64,000 nt of DNA from Methyloprofundus sp. (lineage in GTDB: Bacteria; Pseudomonadota; Gammaproteobacteria; Methylococcales; Methylomonadaceae): the NCBI GenBank assembly GCA_016592635.1, contig AP023240.1, forward strand, positions 1,364,001-1,428,000. The letters run 5' to 3'. Positions 1-9,278 of this stretch are shown here, piece after piece; within the stretch, counting starts at the first letter, position 1, and each line of letters opens with the position of its first letter. The notes below the pieces were generated by a model. The model did not search any database and had not been told where the DNA came from. It saw only the letters and a program-made list of their open reading frames with translations. The position numbers and the translations under genes were made by a program.

Positions 1-758
<758 letters not shown>

Positions 759-1988
759 GTGCTAGCTTGGTTCATGTGGGGGCTTGCCTCACTGTATTTT
801 TTATTTGATTTTATCAATCAGGTCATTCCGGCAGCATTAGGGCCTGAATTAAGAACTGCATTTAATGCCGATGCGACTACTTTTGGGTTAATCTCTTCTT
901 GTTATTTTTATTCCTATGCTTTATTGCAAATACCCGTGGGGTTAAGCGTAGACCGGTTTGGGCCACGTAGGCCGTTAACAGTAGCCGCTATCGTGGCGGG
1001 TACGGGCTGCCTGTTATTTTCTATGGCAGATTCCCCCCTAACAGCCGCTATGACACGCATGTTGGTAGGTGCAGGTGCCGCGTTTTCATTTGTTTCTTGC
1101 TTAAAACTGGTAGCCAACTGGTTCCCGGCTAATCGTTTTGCAACGCTAGTGGGCTTGACCAATATCATTGGCATGATTGGCGCTATCAGTGGTGAGGGAC
1201 CTATTGCTGCTCTGGGTGAAAAGCTGGGCTGGCAGGAGACCTTATGGATTATTGCAGCACTTGGGTGGTCACTGGCATTGATTATTTTTGTACTGCTCCA
1301 AGATAAACCTGCGGGTGATAGCCATGCGCCTGCCATTGCCAAATCAGCTATCTGGTCAAATCTTCGTTATTTACTTAGGCAACGTGATGCCTGGCTAGTG
1401 GGTCTTTATGCGGCAACCATTAATACCAGTTTTATTGCTTTTGCTGCGCTCTGGGGGAGTGAATTTATCCATACCGCTTTTGATGTCACTTTTGTACAGG
1501 CCGCTAGCATTACCTCTTTAGTTTTCGTCGGTGCCATCCCCGGTAGTTTCTTCTTTGGCTGGTTGTCCGATAAGATTCAACGCTTTAAACTACCGATGCT
1601 GATAGGATCTGGGGGAGGGTTGTTAAGTCTGTGCGTGTTGCTCTATGTCCCTGCTTTACCTTTAGGGGCTGTTTATGGCTTGTTGTTTTCACTGGGCTTT
1701 TTTTGTTGTGGTAATGTGGTTGCGTATGCCTATAATGCAAGCATTGGCTCTGAAGGCGCAGAAGGGTTATCTCTGGGCTACACCAATACTTGGCTTATTG
1801 GCGGTAGCGCCTTGTTTCAGCCTTTGATCGGCTGGTTACTGGATAAACATAGTATGGAAAATCACAGCCAACATGTTAGTGCTTTTACCCCAGCCGATTT
1901 TCAATTTGCATTAAGCTCTATTGTTATTTGTTTACTCATTGCTTTTATTTGCGCCTTGCTGATAAAAGAAAATTATAAAAAAAACTAA
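759..1988 (+). CDS. Major facilitator superfamily transporter next to glutamate decarboxylase
   Basis: A 409-residue inner-membrane protein with about 12 hydrophobic segments and the MFS loop motif VDRFGPRRP (about residues 64-72) between TM2 and TM3, with a WLSDKIQRF counterpart around residue 268. The start is GTG at 759, preceded by AAGGATAAGGAG; the overlapping ATG at 757 runs into a stop after two codons and can be excluded. It lies 16 bp before the glutamate decarboxylase gene, so both are probably one operon. By position it may exchange glutamate and GABA, a role played in enterics by the unrelated APC-family GadC; that substrate is inference. An alternative is a general organic-anion or amino-acid MFS carrier. 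Confidence 0.85.
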   Translation: MLAWFMWGLASLYFLFDFINQVIPAALGPELRTAFNADATTFGLISSCYFYSYALLQIPVGLSVDRFGPRRPLTVAAIVAGTGCLLFSMADSPLTAAMTRMLVGAGAAFSFVSCLKLVANWFPANRFATLVGLTNIIGMIGAISGEGPIAALGEKLGWQETLWIIAALGWSLALIIFVLLQDKPAGDSHAPAIAKSAIWSNLRYLLRQRDAWLVGLYAATINTSFIAFAALWGSEFIHTAFDVTFVQAASITSLVFVGAIPGSFFFGWLSDKIQRFKLPMLIGSGGGLLSLCVLLYVPALPLGAVYGLLFSLGFFCCGNVVAYAYNASIGSEGAEGLSLGYTNTWLIGGSALFQPLIGWLLDKHSMENHSQHVSAFTPADFQFALSSIVICLLIAFICALLIKENYKKN

Positions 1989-2004
1989 GCGACTCTCTTT
2001 CATT

Positions 2005-3411
2005 ATGACGATTACACAAAAAATAAAATCTCTCTTTAGCAACCGCGAACATGGCAGTGACGCTTATTTAACACCCACTTATGGGCGACGCTGGGATACT
2101 CAAGCTGTTGATAAGAAAAAAATGCCCGAAGAGTCTATGTTACCCTCAGCAGCTTTTCGCGTCGTAGCGGATGAAATGAATCTCGAAGGTAATCCGGCCT
2201 TAAATATGGCTACTTTTGTCACCACATGGATGGAGCCGGAAGCAGAAGAACTGATGAAGCTGGGTGCGTGTAAAAATCTGGTTGACGAAGATGAGTATCC
2301 GCAATTAAAAATAATTGAGGATCGGGTGATCCATATGGAAGCCGAGTTATTTAACGTGCCTCAGCATCTCAATCCCGTAGGTGTCAGCACCATTGGTTCT
2401 TCGGAAGCGATTATGCTGGGTTTACTGGCGCATAAATGGACCTGGCGAAAAAAGCGGCAGGCAGCGGGCTTGGATATACACCAGCCTAATATCATCTTTG
2501 GTGCTGATGTGCATACCTGCTGGGAAAAGTTTGCGCGTTATTTTGATGTGGATATGCGGGTTATCCCGTTACAAGTCGATAAATACACGATTGATGCCAG
2601 CGATGTAGAGCCTCTGCTGGATGAAAATACCATTGCTGTTGGAGCTGTGCTGGGGACGACATTTACCGGCCAGATTGATGACATACAAGGGATTAATCAA
2701 TTATTGATCACTTATAAAAAACAAACGGGTAGAGATATACCGATTCATGTTGATGCGGCCAGCGGCGGATTTATTATGCCTTTTGTACACCCTGATTTTG
2801 TATGGGATTTCAGACTGGAACAGGTTAAGTCAATTAATGTATCTAACCATAAGTTTGGTTTGGTCTATGCGGGTATGGGGTCTATTGTTTTTCGGGATCA
2901 GGCTGATTTACCTGAAGAACTGCCTTTTGAAATTAACTACCTGGGCAGTGAAATGTACAATTACAGTTTAAATTTCTCCAAGAGCAGTTCTAATTTGCTG
3001 GCACAATATTATATGTTTCTACGCCTGGGCATGAAAGGCTATCAGGATATTATGGCGTCAGTCATGAGTAATGCCCATTATCTTGAGCAAAAACTACTGG
3101 AGACAGGGTATTTTGACATATTAACGGACAGTAATTTTCTGCCGGTTGTTGTGGTCAAACTAAAAGGGGAACAAGTTTTCAATGTTTTTCAGATATCTGA
3201 TCAGATACGAAAATATGGCTGGATTGTTCCCGCCTATACGCTCCCTGCTAACGCCAATGAAATTGCGGTTTTACGGATGGTAGTAAAGGAAAATTTTAGC
3301 CGTGACCTTGCTGAAAAACTGTTTTCGGATACGCTAAAGGTTATTACATGCCTAGCAAAATCTGGTGGTATTCAAGAGTATAGAGCGGTATCGACACATG
3401 GGGTTTGTTGA
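2005..3411 (+). CDS. gadB: Glutamate decarboxylase (PLP-dependent, group II)
   Basis: The product decarboxylates L-glutamate to GABA and consumes a proton, which raises cytoplasmic pH in acid. At 468 residues it matches GadA/GadB length. Visible hallmarks are TWMEPEAEELM near residue 74, the HVDAASGGF block with the PLP-contacting aspartate at D250, and VSNHKFGLVYAG carrying the Schiff-base lysine at K283. The C-terminus ends in YRAVSTHGVC and contains a histidine, like the pH-sensing tail of E. coli GadB, though I cannot tell whether it auto-inhibits. It is the second gene after the MFS transporter, and an HdeD-like gene follows, the same functional company as in the enteric acid fitness island. 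Confidence 0.95.
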   Translation: MTITQKIKSLFSNREHGSDAYLTPTYGRRWDTQAVDKKKMPEESMLPSAAFRVVADEMNLEGNPALNMATFVTTWMEPEAEELMKLGACKNLVDEDEYPQLKIIEDRVIHMEAELFNVPQHLNPVGVSTIGSSEAIMLGLLAHKWTWRKKRQAAGLDIHQPNIIFGADVHTCWEKFARYFDVDMRVIPLQVDKYTIDASDVEPLLDENTIAVGAVLGTTFTGQIDDIQGINQLLITYKKQTGRDIPIHVDAASGGFIMPFVHPDFVWDFRLEQVKSINVSNHKFGLVYAGMGSIVFRDQADLPEELPFEINYLGSEMYNYSLNFSKSSSNLLAQYYMFLRLGMKGYQDIMASVMSNAHYLEQKLLETGYFDILTDSNFLPVVVVKLKGEQVFNVFQISDQIRKYGWIVPAYTLPANANEIAVLRMVVKENFSRDLAEKLFSDTLKVITCLAKSGGIQEYRAVSTHGVC

Positions 3412-3439
3412 GCTCGGCACGCATAAGTATTTTATCATG

Positions 3440-3455
3440 TGGCATGGATATTGCT
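3440..3455 (+). promoter_or_regulatory. Candidate sigma-54 (-24/-12) promoter ahead of hdeD-like gene
   Basis: TGGCAT-GGATA-TTGCT matches the RpoN consensus TGGCAC-N5-TTGCW at 10 of 11 fixed positions, with correct GG-to-GC spacing. It lies about 107 bp upstream of the ATG at 3562 and on the same strand. No enhancer palindrome was recognised upstream. The match is seen directly; activity is inference. Confidence 0.55.
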
Positions 3456-3561
3456 TTTAAATGTCATATGTGATTTGCGAATCTGCTATCACTTTTTGGT
3501 AAAAAAGAGGTAGGTAGATTATTTTTAATTATTATTTTCACTTTGGAACAAAGAGGTCATT

Positions 3562-4143
3562 ATGATTACACGATTTAGTGCTAATGTAGAAATGCATGAA
3601 ATACAGAAAAAAATGCAAGCTTATCTGCAACAACACTGGAAGTTTTTTACTGCAGAAGGCGTGTTTTTTATTGTATTAGGCAGTATCGCAATTATTGTTC
3701 CTCAGGTGTTTACTGTCGGTATCGCCCTGTTTTTAGGCTGGTTACTACTAGTAGGCGGGGGATTTCAAATCATTAGAGCACTTAGCATGATCAATATGCC
3801 AGGCTTTAGTCTGTGGTTTTTTCTCGGAGTTCTGCAAGTTGTTATTGGCTATTTTCTGGTCGCAGATACGACTAAAGGGGTAATGACTTTAACCATGCTA
3901 CTGACCGTTTTTTTTGCAATGGAAGGTCTGGTAAAAATTTATCTGGCATTTATGATGCGTCCTCTGGCGCGATGGGGATGGGTGTTTTTTAGTGGTTTTA
4001 CGTCATTATTACTTGCTATTATTGTGTGGGTAGGCTGGCCGGGAACGGCATCATGGGTATTAGGTCTGTTATTAGGGGTCAATATGATTTTTCTGGGCTG
4101 GTCATTACTCAATATTAGCTTGCATCATAAAGCACTGGAATAA
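3562..4143 (+). CDS. HdeD-like membrane protein (DUF308), copy 1
   Basis: A 193-residue inner-membrane protein with about six short hydrophobic helices arranged as an internal repeat (FFIVLGSIAIIVPQVFTVGI near residue 35, later LLLAIIVWVGWPGTASWVLG near 150). The WPGTA...GLLLGVNMIFLGWS ending is typical of HdeD family members, which E. coli uses for acid resistance at high cell density through an unknown mechanism. An RBS (AAAGAGG) precedes the ATG. A longer cytoplasmic N-terminus of about 30 residues precedes TM1, unlike the second copy at 13265-13807. The family assignment is firm; the function is inferred from context with GadB and the proton ATPase. Confidence 0.85.
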   Translation: MITRFSANVEMHEIQKKMQAYLQQHWKFFTAEGVFFIVLGSIAIIVPQVFTVGIALFLGWLLLVGGGFQIIRALSMINMPGFSLWFFLGVLQVVIGYFLVADTTKGVMTLTMLLTVFFAMEGLVKIYLAFMMRPLARWGWVFFSGFTSLLLAIIVWVGWPGTASWVLGLLLGVNMIFLGWSLLNISLHHKALE

Positions 4144-4201
4144 ACTTATGACCATTTAAAAACTAGAGATGCTCTTTCAGTCATGCAGTTATCGGCGAAA
4201 A

Positions 4202-4226
4202 ACAGTTACTACAAAACTGTAACTGT
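4202..4226. repeat. Perfect inverted repeat (operator or weak terminator)
   Basis: ACAGTTAC, nine bases, then GTAACTGT gives perfect 8-bp arms between the hdeD-like gene and the proton ATPase gene. There is no T-run after it, which argues against a terminator, and the symmetry would suit a dimeric regulator. No second copy was noticed in the window. Confidence 0.4.
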
Positions 4227-4249
4227 GACCGTGCGAAGTATATATTCTG

Positions 4250-4314
4250 TAGGACGTGCTGAGGAACGAAGCGCATTATCGTGCGTGATGCGCTTCGTTC
4301 CTCAGCACATCCTA
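4250..4314. repeat. Long-hairpin dispersed repeat, copy 2
   Basis: Arms TAGGACGTGCTGAGGAACGA... and ...TCGTTCCTCAGCACATCCTA pair over about 27 bp with one mismatch. The sequence after the right arm, ACAAAGTTTCGGGT, is shared with copy 3 (10733-10746), which shows that both derive from a common longer element. It lies in the 236-bp gap before the P-type ATPase gene. Confidence 0.85.
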
Positions 4315-4379
4315 CAAAGTTTCGGGTATTATTGAATTCTCGTTCTTTTACTACATTTTAACAAAACAGGCTATATATC

Positions 4380-6899
4380 ATGAATAACAAGACTCAGCCA
4401 TTTCCACCACCGCTGGATGCGGATAAAGTCAGATCATTAGAAGCTGATGCTATTTTCAAGTATTTGAATAGTGACGTGAAGGGGCTCTCGGCATCCGATG
4501 CAGAAGCACGGCTCGCTTTTTACGGCCTTAATACGATTGAGGAAAAGCATAAAAGTGCGATTCTAAAATTTCTGTCTTATTTCTGGGGGCCGATTGCATG
4601 GATGATTGAAATCGCAGCGATATTGTCTGCTGTCGTACATCATACTGAAGATCTAGTGATTATTCTGATCTTGTTATTTTTTAATGCGATCGTTGGTTTC
4701 TGGCAAGAATATCAGGCGGGTAATGCTATTGAACAATTAAAAAAGAACTTGGCTTTAAAAGCCCGTGTCTTCAGAGAGGGGCAGTGGCTCAGTATTGATG
4801 CCTCACATCTAGTGCCTGGTGATCAGGTTAAAATTCGCTTAGGGGATGTCGTGCCGGCTGATATTGCTTTACTTGAAGGGGATTATCTCAGCATCGATCA
4901 ATCGGCTTTAACAGGTGAATCTTTGCCTGTTGATAAACGTACTGGAGATCTAATTTATTCCAGCTCTATTGCCAAGCAGGGTGAAATGACGGGTATAGTC
5001 ACGAGTACAGGTGCGAATACCTATTTTGGTAAAACGGCCAAACTGGTCAGTTCAGCAAAAACAGTCTCGCATTTTCAAAAAGCGGTGATGCAAATTGGTG
5101 ATTATCTGATTTTTATCAGCCTAGCATTGGTGGCAGTGCTGATCCTAGTCGGGCTGGAGCGACACTTACCTATGATGGAGCTAGTACAGTTTGCATTAAT
5201 TCTGACAGTGGCTTCTATTCCAGTTGCGTTGCCAGCGGTGCTTTCGGTCACTATGGCGGTGGGGGCGATCAAGCTGGCTAAATTAAAAGCCATTGTTTCT
5301 CGGCTGGAATCCATTGAAGAGCTGGCTGGAATGGATATTCTGTGTTCTGACAAAACGGGTACTTTGACACAGAATATATTAACGCTGGGTGAGCCAGTGA
5401 TATTTGATGGTGCAAATGAGCATGGGGTGATTCTGGCGGCAGCATTAGCCTCTGATGCTGAAAACCCAGATGCAATTGATACGGCTATTCTACACACACT
5501 TAACGATGAAAAAATCCTAGAGGACTTTCAGCAACAACATTTTATCCCTTTTGACCCTGTGCAAAAACGTACCGAGGTCACTATAAAGCCTTTGGAAGGG
5601 CATCTGTTTAAAGTTAGTAAAGGGGCGCCTCAGGTCGTCCTTGATTTATGTTTGCCTGATGCTGATATGCGTAAAAGTGCTGAGCAAACCGTCAATGAAT
5701 TTGCTCTAAAAGGTTATCGTGCTTTAGGCGTTGCTAAAACGGATGAAGCAGGGCACTGGGTGTTTCTCGGTATTTTGCCACTCTTTGATCCGCCGCGTGA
5801 AGATGCTGCTAGTACCATACAGGAGGCGAAAGCTCATGGGGTCGATATTAAAATGGTCACGGGTGATAATATTGCAATAGCCAAACAAATCTCAGGTGAA
5901 CTTGGCTTGGGGCAAAATATTTTATTAGCGGATCAACTTATTCAGGCAAAAAATAATGAAGATATTACCCATAATGTGGCGAAATGTGCTGAGCGTGCTG
6001 ATGGATTTGCGCAAGTCTTTCCCGAACATAAATACTGGCTGGTCAAAGATTTACAGGCCAATAATCATTTAATTGGTATGACGGGTGATGGTGTTAATGA
6101 TGCCCCTGCATTAAAGCAGGCCGATGTCGGGATTGCTGTTTCTGGTGCGACTGATGCTGCACGTGCAGCGGCTGATCTAGTGCTGACTGGAACGGGACTC
6201 GGGGTAATTACCCATGCGATTGAAGAAGCACGACGTATTTTTGAACGCATGAATGCGTATGCTATTTACCGTATTACCGAAACGATTCGGATTATGTTAT
6301 TTATGGTCGCCGCCATCTTGGTTTACAACTTTTATCCGATTACGGCGGTGATGATTATTTTGTTGGCATTGTTGAATGATCTACCGATATTAACCATTGC
6401 CAAAGATAATACCTGGTTATCGCCTACGCCTGTGTGCTGGGATATGCGCAAAGTGTTGACTGTTGCCACCATACTGGGTGTATTAGGTGTTGGGGAAACC
6501 TTTTTGTTGCTGATTATTGCGCAAAATCATTTTCATGTCAGTATTGATCAATTACAAACAATTATTTTCCTTAAACTGGCCGTTGCGGGTCATTTAACCC
6601 TATTTGTTGCACGTACCCGGAATTGTTTTCTCGCACGCCCTTTTCCCGCACCTATTCTGTTATTTGCAATTATAAGTACTCAAATCGTTGCTGCGCTGAT
6701 TGCTGGATTTGGCTGGTTTGTAACCCCTATTTCCTGGGAATACATCGGGCTTATTTGGGCTTATTGTCTATTTTGGGTATTTGTAGAAGATGGCCTAAAA
6801 CTATTGGTCTATCGACATCTGGAATATAGAACTAAAAGACATAGTCGCTTTCTTGGTCGTCTTAAAGGTTCATTGCACAACAGATTCCATATAATTTAA
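4380..6899 (+). CDS. P3-type plasma-membrane proton-exporting ATPase
   Basis: An 839-residue P-type ATPase of the H+-ATPase (P3A) group that would pump protons out at the cost of ATP. The order is: N-terminal cation-ATPase domain; TM1-2 near residues 60-105; actuator loop with TGES at 178-181; TM3-4 with IPVALPAVLSVTMAVGA; phosphorylation site CSDKTGTLT with D324; then MVTGDN and MTGDGVNDAPALKQADVGIA of the hinge; and C-terminal membrane helices. There is no heavy-metal CPC motif and no long autoinhibitory C-terminal extension of the plant type. It sits in the acid-stress island beside gadB and hdeD, which suits proton extrusion. A Mg2+ or K+ pump is a less likely alternative. Confidence 0.9.
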   Translation: MNNKTQPFPPPLDADKVRSLEADAIFKYLNSDVKGLSASDAEARLAFYGLNTIEEKHKSAILKFLSYFWGPIAWMIEIAAILSAVVHHTEDLVIILILLFFNAIVGFWQEYQAGNAIEQLKKNLALKARVFREGQWLSIDASHLVPGDQVKIRLGDVVPADIALLEGDYLSIDQSALTGESLPVDKRTGDLIYSSSIAKQGEMTGIVTSTGANTYFGKTAKLVSSAKTVSHFQKAVMQIGDYLIFISLALVAVLILVGLERHLPMMELVQFALILTVASIPVALPAVLSVTMAVGAIKLAKLKAIVSRLESIEELAGMDILCSDKTGTLTQNILTLGEPVIFDGANEHGVILAAALASDAENPDAIDTAILHTLNDEKILEDFQQQHFIPFDPVQKRTEVTIKPLEGHLFKVSKGAPQVVLDLCLPDADMRKSAEQTVNEFALKGYRALGVAKTDEAGHWVFLGILPLFDPPREDAASTIQEAKAHGVDIKMVTGDNIAIAKQISGELGLGQNILLADQLIQAKNNEDITHNVAKCAERADGFAQVFPEHKYWLVKDLQANNHLIGMTGDGVNDAPALKQADVGIAVSGATDAARAAADLVLTGTGLGVITHAIEEARRIFERMNAYAIYRITETIRIMLFMVAAILVYNFYPITAVMIILLALLNDLPILTIAKDNTWLSPTPVCWDMRKVLTVATILGVLGVGETFLLLIIAQNHFHVSIDQLQTIIFLKLAVAGHLTLFVARTRNCFLARPFPAPILLFAIISTQIVAALIAGFGWFVTPISWEYIGLIWAYCLFWVFVEDGLKLLVYRHLEYRTKRHSRFLGRLKGSLHNRFHII

Positions 6900-6947
6900 A
6901 CAGCTAATAATGTTGACAGTTTATGTGATTTCGCTTAGATTCATAAA

Positions 6948-7679
6948 ATGAATATCAACTCTCCCATGTATCTACACTATAAAAGCAAATTGTCGCAATC
7001 CCCAGTGTTCAGCGAATTACCTGATGATATTTTAAGTAATATGCTGGGGCATTTTAAACACATGACCATAAGTAAAGGCATGGTGATCGATTCATCCAGA
7101 TTTATATCCGATTTCTGCTTAATTATTAATGGCCGAGTTAAGGTAGAGCAGATCGATGCTGAATCGGGGAATCGAGCGACCCTCTTTCTATTGGGGGCTG
7201 GTGATGGTTTTGATGTTATCAGTCTACTGGATGGTCAGCCACACGATGCTACGCCGACAGCATTAGATGATTTATCTTTACTTTACGCACCCACACAAAC
7301 GGTGCGTGACTGGATAAACAGTCATCCAGAATTTAATCGTAATTTTTTGCCCTATCTAGGTATGCGTATGCGTACTATGGAGGATTTAGCAACGGATTTA
7401 TCCACGAAAGATACGGTAACTCGCCTGGCTCGATTGATTCTGCGCCATACCCTTCCAGAAAGCATTGATAAGGATACTATTCATCCAGTTAGGTTAATTA
7501 ATGATCTAAGTCATGATGCATTGGCACACATGATGGGTTCGACACGGCAAGTTGTTAACAAACATCTACAAATCATGCGCCGAGAAGGTATTCTGGATGA
7601 TCAGTCCAGACATCTAGTAGTATCGGAACTGGAAATGCTAAAAGAAAAGGCAGGTGTCTTCTTAACTCGGAAACACTAG
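6948..7679 (+). CDS. Crp/Fnr-family transcription regulator
   Basis: A 243-residue regulator with an N-terminal cyclic-nucleotide-binding-like beta-barrel (about residues 20-125), a long dimerisation helix (FLPYLGMRMRTMEDLATDLS) and a C-terminal winged helix. The recognition helix reads HMMGSTRQVVNKHLQIMRRE (about residues 194-213). It lacks the ETxSR recognition signature of Fnr and the N-terminal cysteine cluster of oxygen-sensing Fnr. The GSTRQ start of the helix resembles what I recall of CooA-type readers of TGTCA half-sites. A TGTCA-N6-TGACA palindrome lies 68 bp after this gene, ahead of yfdX, making that gene a probable target. The effector is unknown. Confidence 0.85.
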   Translation: MNINSPMYLHYKSKLSQSPVFSELPDDILSNMLGHFKHMTISKGMVIDSSRFISDFCLIINGRVKVEQIDAESGNRATLFLLGAGDGFDVISLLDGQPHDATPTALDDLSLLYAPTQTVRDWINSHPEFNRNFLPYLGMRMRTMEDLATDLSTKDTVTRLARLILRHTLPESIDKDTIHPVRLINDLSHDALAHMMGSTRQVVNKHLQIMRREGILDDQSRHLVVSELEMLKEKAGVFLTRKH

Positions 7680-7747
7680 AATTCTATCTAAAAAATCAGC
7701 ATTATTTCGGGGACTATTCATTCCCCATGCTATCAATATTCAATAAG

Positions 7748-7797
7748 TGTCATATAGGTGACATCCGACCTGCTTCATTGACTTTATACTATTTCCC
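7748..7797 (+). promoter_or_regulatory. Predicted Crp/Fnr-type operator and promoter of yfdX
   Basis: TGTCA-TATAGG-TGACA at 7748-7763 is a perfect 5-6-5 palindrome. A -10-like TATACT lies at 7785-7790, putting a transcription start near 7797. The palindrome centre is then at about -41.5, the classical class II activation position for Crp-family proteins. No good -35 is present, as expected for an activator-dependent promoter. The regulator is probably the product of the gene immediately upstream. The start site is predicted, not observed. Confidence 0.55.
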
Positions 7798-7806
7798 AAC
7801 GTAACA

Positions 7807-7842
7807 AAAAAGTCCTGTAATATTATTTATTACAGGACTTTT
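7807..7842 (+). terminator. Perfect hairpin in the yfdX leader (terminator or attenuator)
   Basis: AAAAGTCCTGTAAT and ATTACAGGACTTTT form perfect 14-bp arms around an eight-base AT-rich loop, ending in TTTT. It could be an intrinsic terminator for the regulator gene in either direction. However, it lies downstream of the predicted yfdX start site and only 20 bp before the yfdX ATG, so it may act as an attenuator or RNA-stability element. The yfdX RBS (GGAGAA) lies just outside the stem. Confidence 0.65.
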
Positions 7843-7862
7843 CAACCCATGGAGAATAGTCT

Positions 7863-9134
7863 ATGCAGTTCCCAATATCATCCAAAGTCTTACCCCTCAC
7901 CATCGCTGGAATTTTAAGCACAGGCATGATTAGTGCTAATACTGCGCTGGCAGATAATGCGCAGGAAACAGTCAGTGTTACGCCTGGACGGACAGTAAAC
8001 CCCACAGAAGTGCGCGTTATGTCACGTTATGCTGCTCATATATTGCACTATATTGCTGATGCTAGATCGGCGATCAATGCGAAAAATATTAGAGCCGCCA
8101 AATCTGATTTGAATCGGGCTCATTCGCTGATAGGTCTGCTTAGATTAGAGCAACCCACCGCTATTGTACGTGATCATATCTCAGTAGCAAAACAACATCT
8201 GGATTATGAAAGTGTTGAAGAAGTTACTAATGATCTGGTGCCCATTGAGGCAAGCCTGAGCGAAATTGAAGCGTTTGTTCCTGTTGAAAAAGCCAGAAAG
8301 CATACCCGATTTGCTCGTGAACGTCTTAAAAAGAACGATAAGGCTGGTGCGAAAAAGGAACTAGAAGCTGCTGATGCCGCCTTGATTTACACCGAAGTGG
8401 ATCTCCCTATTGCCAGTACCAGCCGAAATATTAATCTTGCACAACTGGCACTAGATAACAATCAACTTGAACAGGCTGATGATGCTCTTAATCAAGCTGA
8501 AGAAGGGGTCAAGTTCCTTTCCACTACAGTTGTAGCACCTATTACCCAAGCGCGTAATAGTTTATGGCAGGCGAGCAAAGATTATATTGATAAAGACTAC
8601 ACCGCGGTTAAGGAAGATATTGCTAGGGCGGGTGTCTGGCTAGACAAGGCTGCACAAAGTACAGATAACACCACTCGGAAGGAAGCTGGTAAACTCAAGC
8701 GTGAGCTAGAAGGCATACGGGGAAAGATTGATCAGAGAGGAGAAAGCTCCCAATCCTCACTTAAAAATATGTGGCATCGCAGTCAAGCGCTTGCTGAACG
8801 TGAGGTGGAAAAAATGTCAGCTGAGTGGGGAAAATTACGTGCTGACAGTGAGGCCAAAGTCATTCTAATTGATGCTAAATTACGCATTGCCTATGCAGAA
8901 AGTGCTCAGTTCACGCAAGGAAAATCGCGCGAAGTGGACAACGAACTGGATGCGGCCAGTGCTGACCTTGCTCGAGCGGCTAAGGTATCTAGCAAAACCC
9001 TAGCTGAAAAAATTCACACGTTGAGCGATAAATTGGCAAAAATTAAAAGAAGTGAGAAAGATCATAGTGCCGAGGCGCATAAACGCTATGAACTGATAAA
9101 GGCCGATTTGCGTCAAACCATCCACGATCTTTAA
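7863..9134 (+). CDS. YfdX-family exported protein
   Basis: A 423-residue protein with a Sec signal peptide (hydrophobic core LPLTIAGILSTGMIS, probable cleavage after NTALA at about residue 30), followed by an alpha-helical YfdX domain in which the DLNRAHSLIGLLR and VPIEASLSEIEAF segments stand out. It is about twice the length of E. coli YfdX; residues 170-423 add further charged helices with a coiled-coil character. In E. coli, yfdX belongs to the EvgA acid-resistance regulon, and the protein has been reported to be a periplasmic helical protein with chaperone-like behaviour; its exact role is unsettled. It probably protects periplasmic proteins under acid stress. A hairpin leader and a Crp-type site precede it. 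Confidence 0.8.
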   Translation: MQFPISSKVLPLTIAGILSTGMISANTALADNAQETVSVTPGRTVNPTEVRVMSRYAAHILHYIADARSAINAKNIRAAKSDLNRAHSLIGLLRLEQPTAIVRDHISVAKQHLDYESVEEVTNDLVPIEASLSEIEAFVPVEKARKHTRFARERLKKNDKAGAKKELEAADAALIYTEVDLPIASTSRNINLAQLALDNNQLEQADDALNQAEEGVKFLSTTVVAPITQARNSLWQASKDYIDKDYTAVKEDIARAGVWLDKAAQSTDNTTRKEAGKLKRELEGIRGKIDQRGESSQSSLKNMWHRSQALAEREVEKMSAEWGKLRADSEAKVILIDAKLRIAYAESAQFTQGKSREVDNELDAASADLARAAKVSSKTLAEKIHTLSDKLAKIKRSEKDHSAEAHKRYELIKADLRQTIHDL

Positions 9135-9278
9135 CAATGTTAAAGACATCCATAATTACTGGATTTCATCAGAAGGCAAAGAAAACTAGCAAAGAATATG
9201 AAATTTAGCTTGTTAAACACCCGAATCGGTACAGGGTGAAGCTGATTCGTCATTATCACCAGCATTAGAGGAAAAATT

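Noticed and set aside
914..1342. Open frame of 142 codons on the minus strand inside the MFS gene
   Set aside because: It is antisense to a well-supported transporter and has no domain or RBS.
5102..5497. Minus-strand frame inside the P3-type ATPase gene
   Set aside because: It is antisense to the phosphorylation-site region, so it arises from codon bias of the ATPase.
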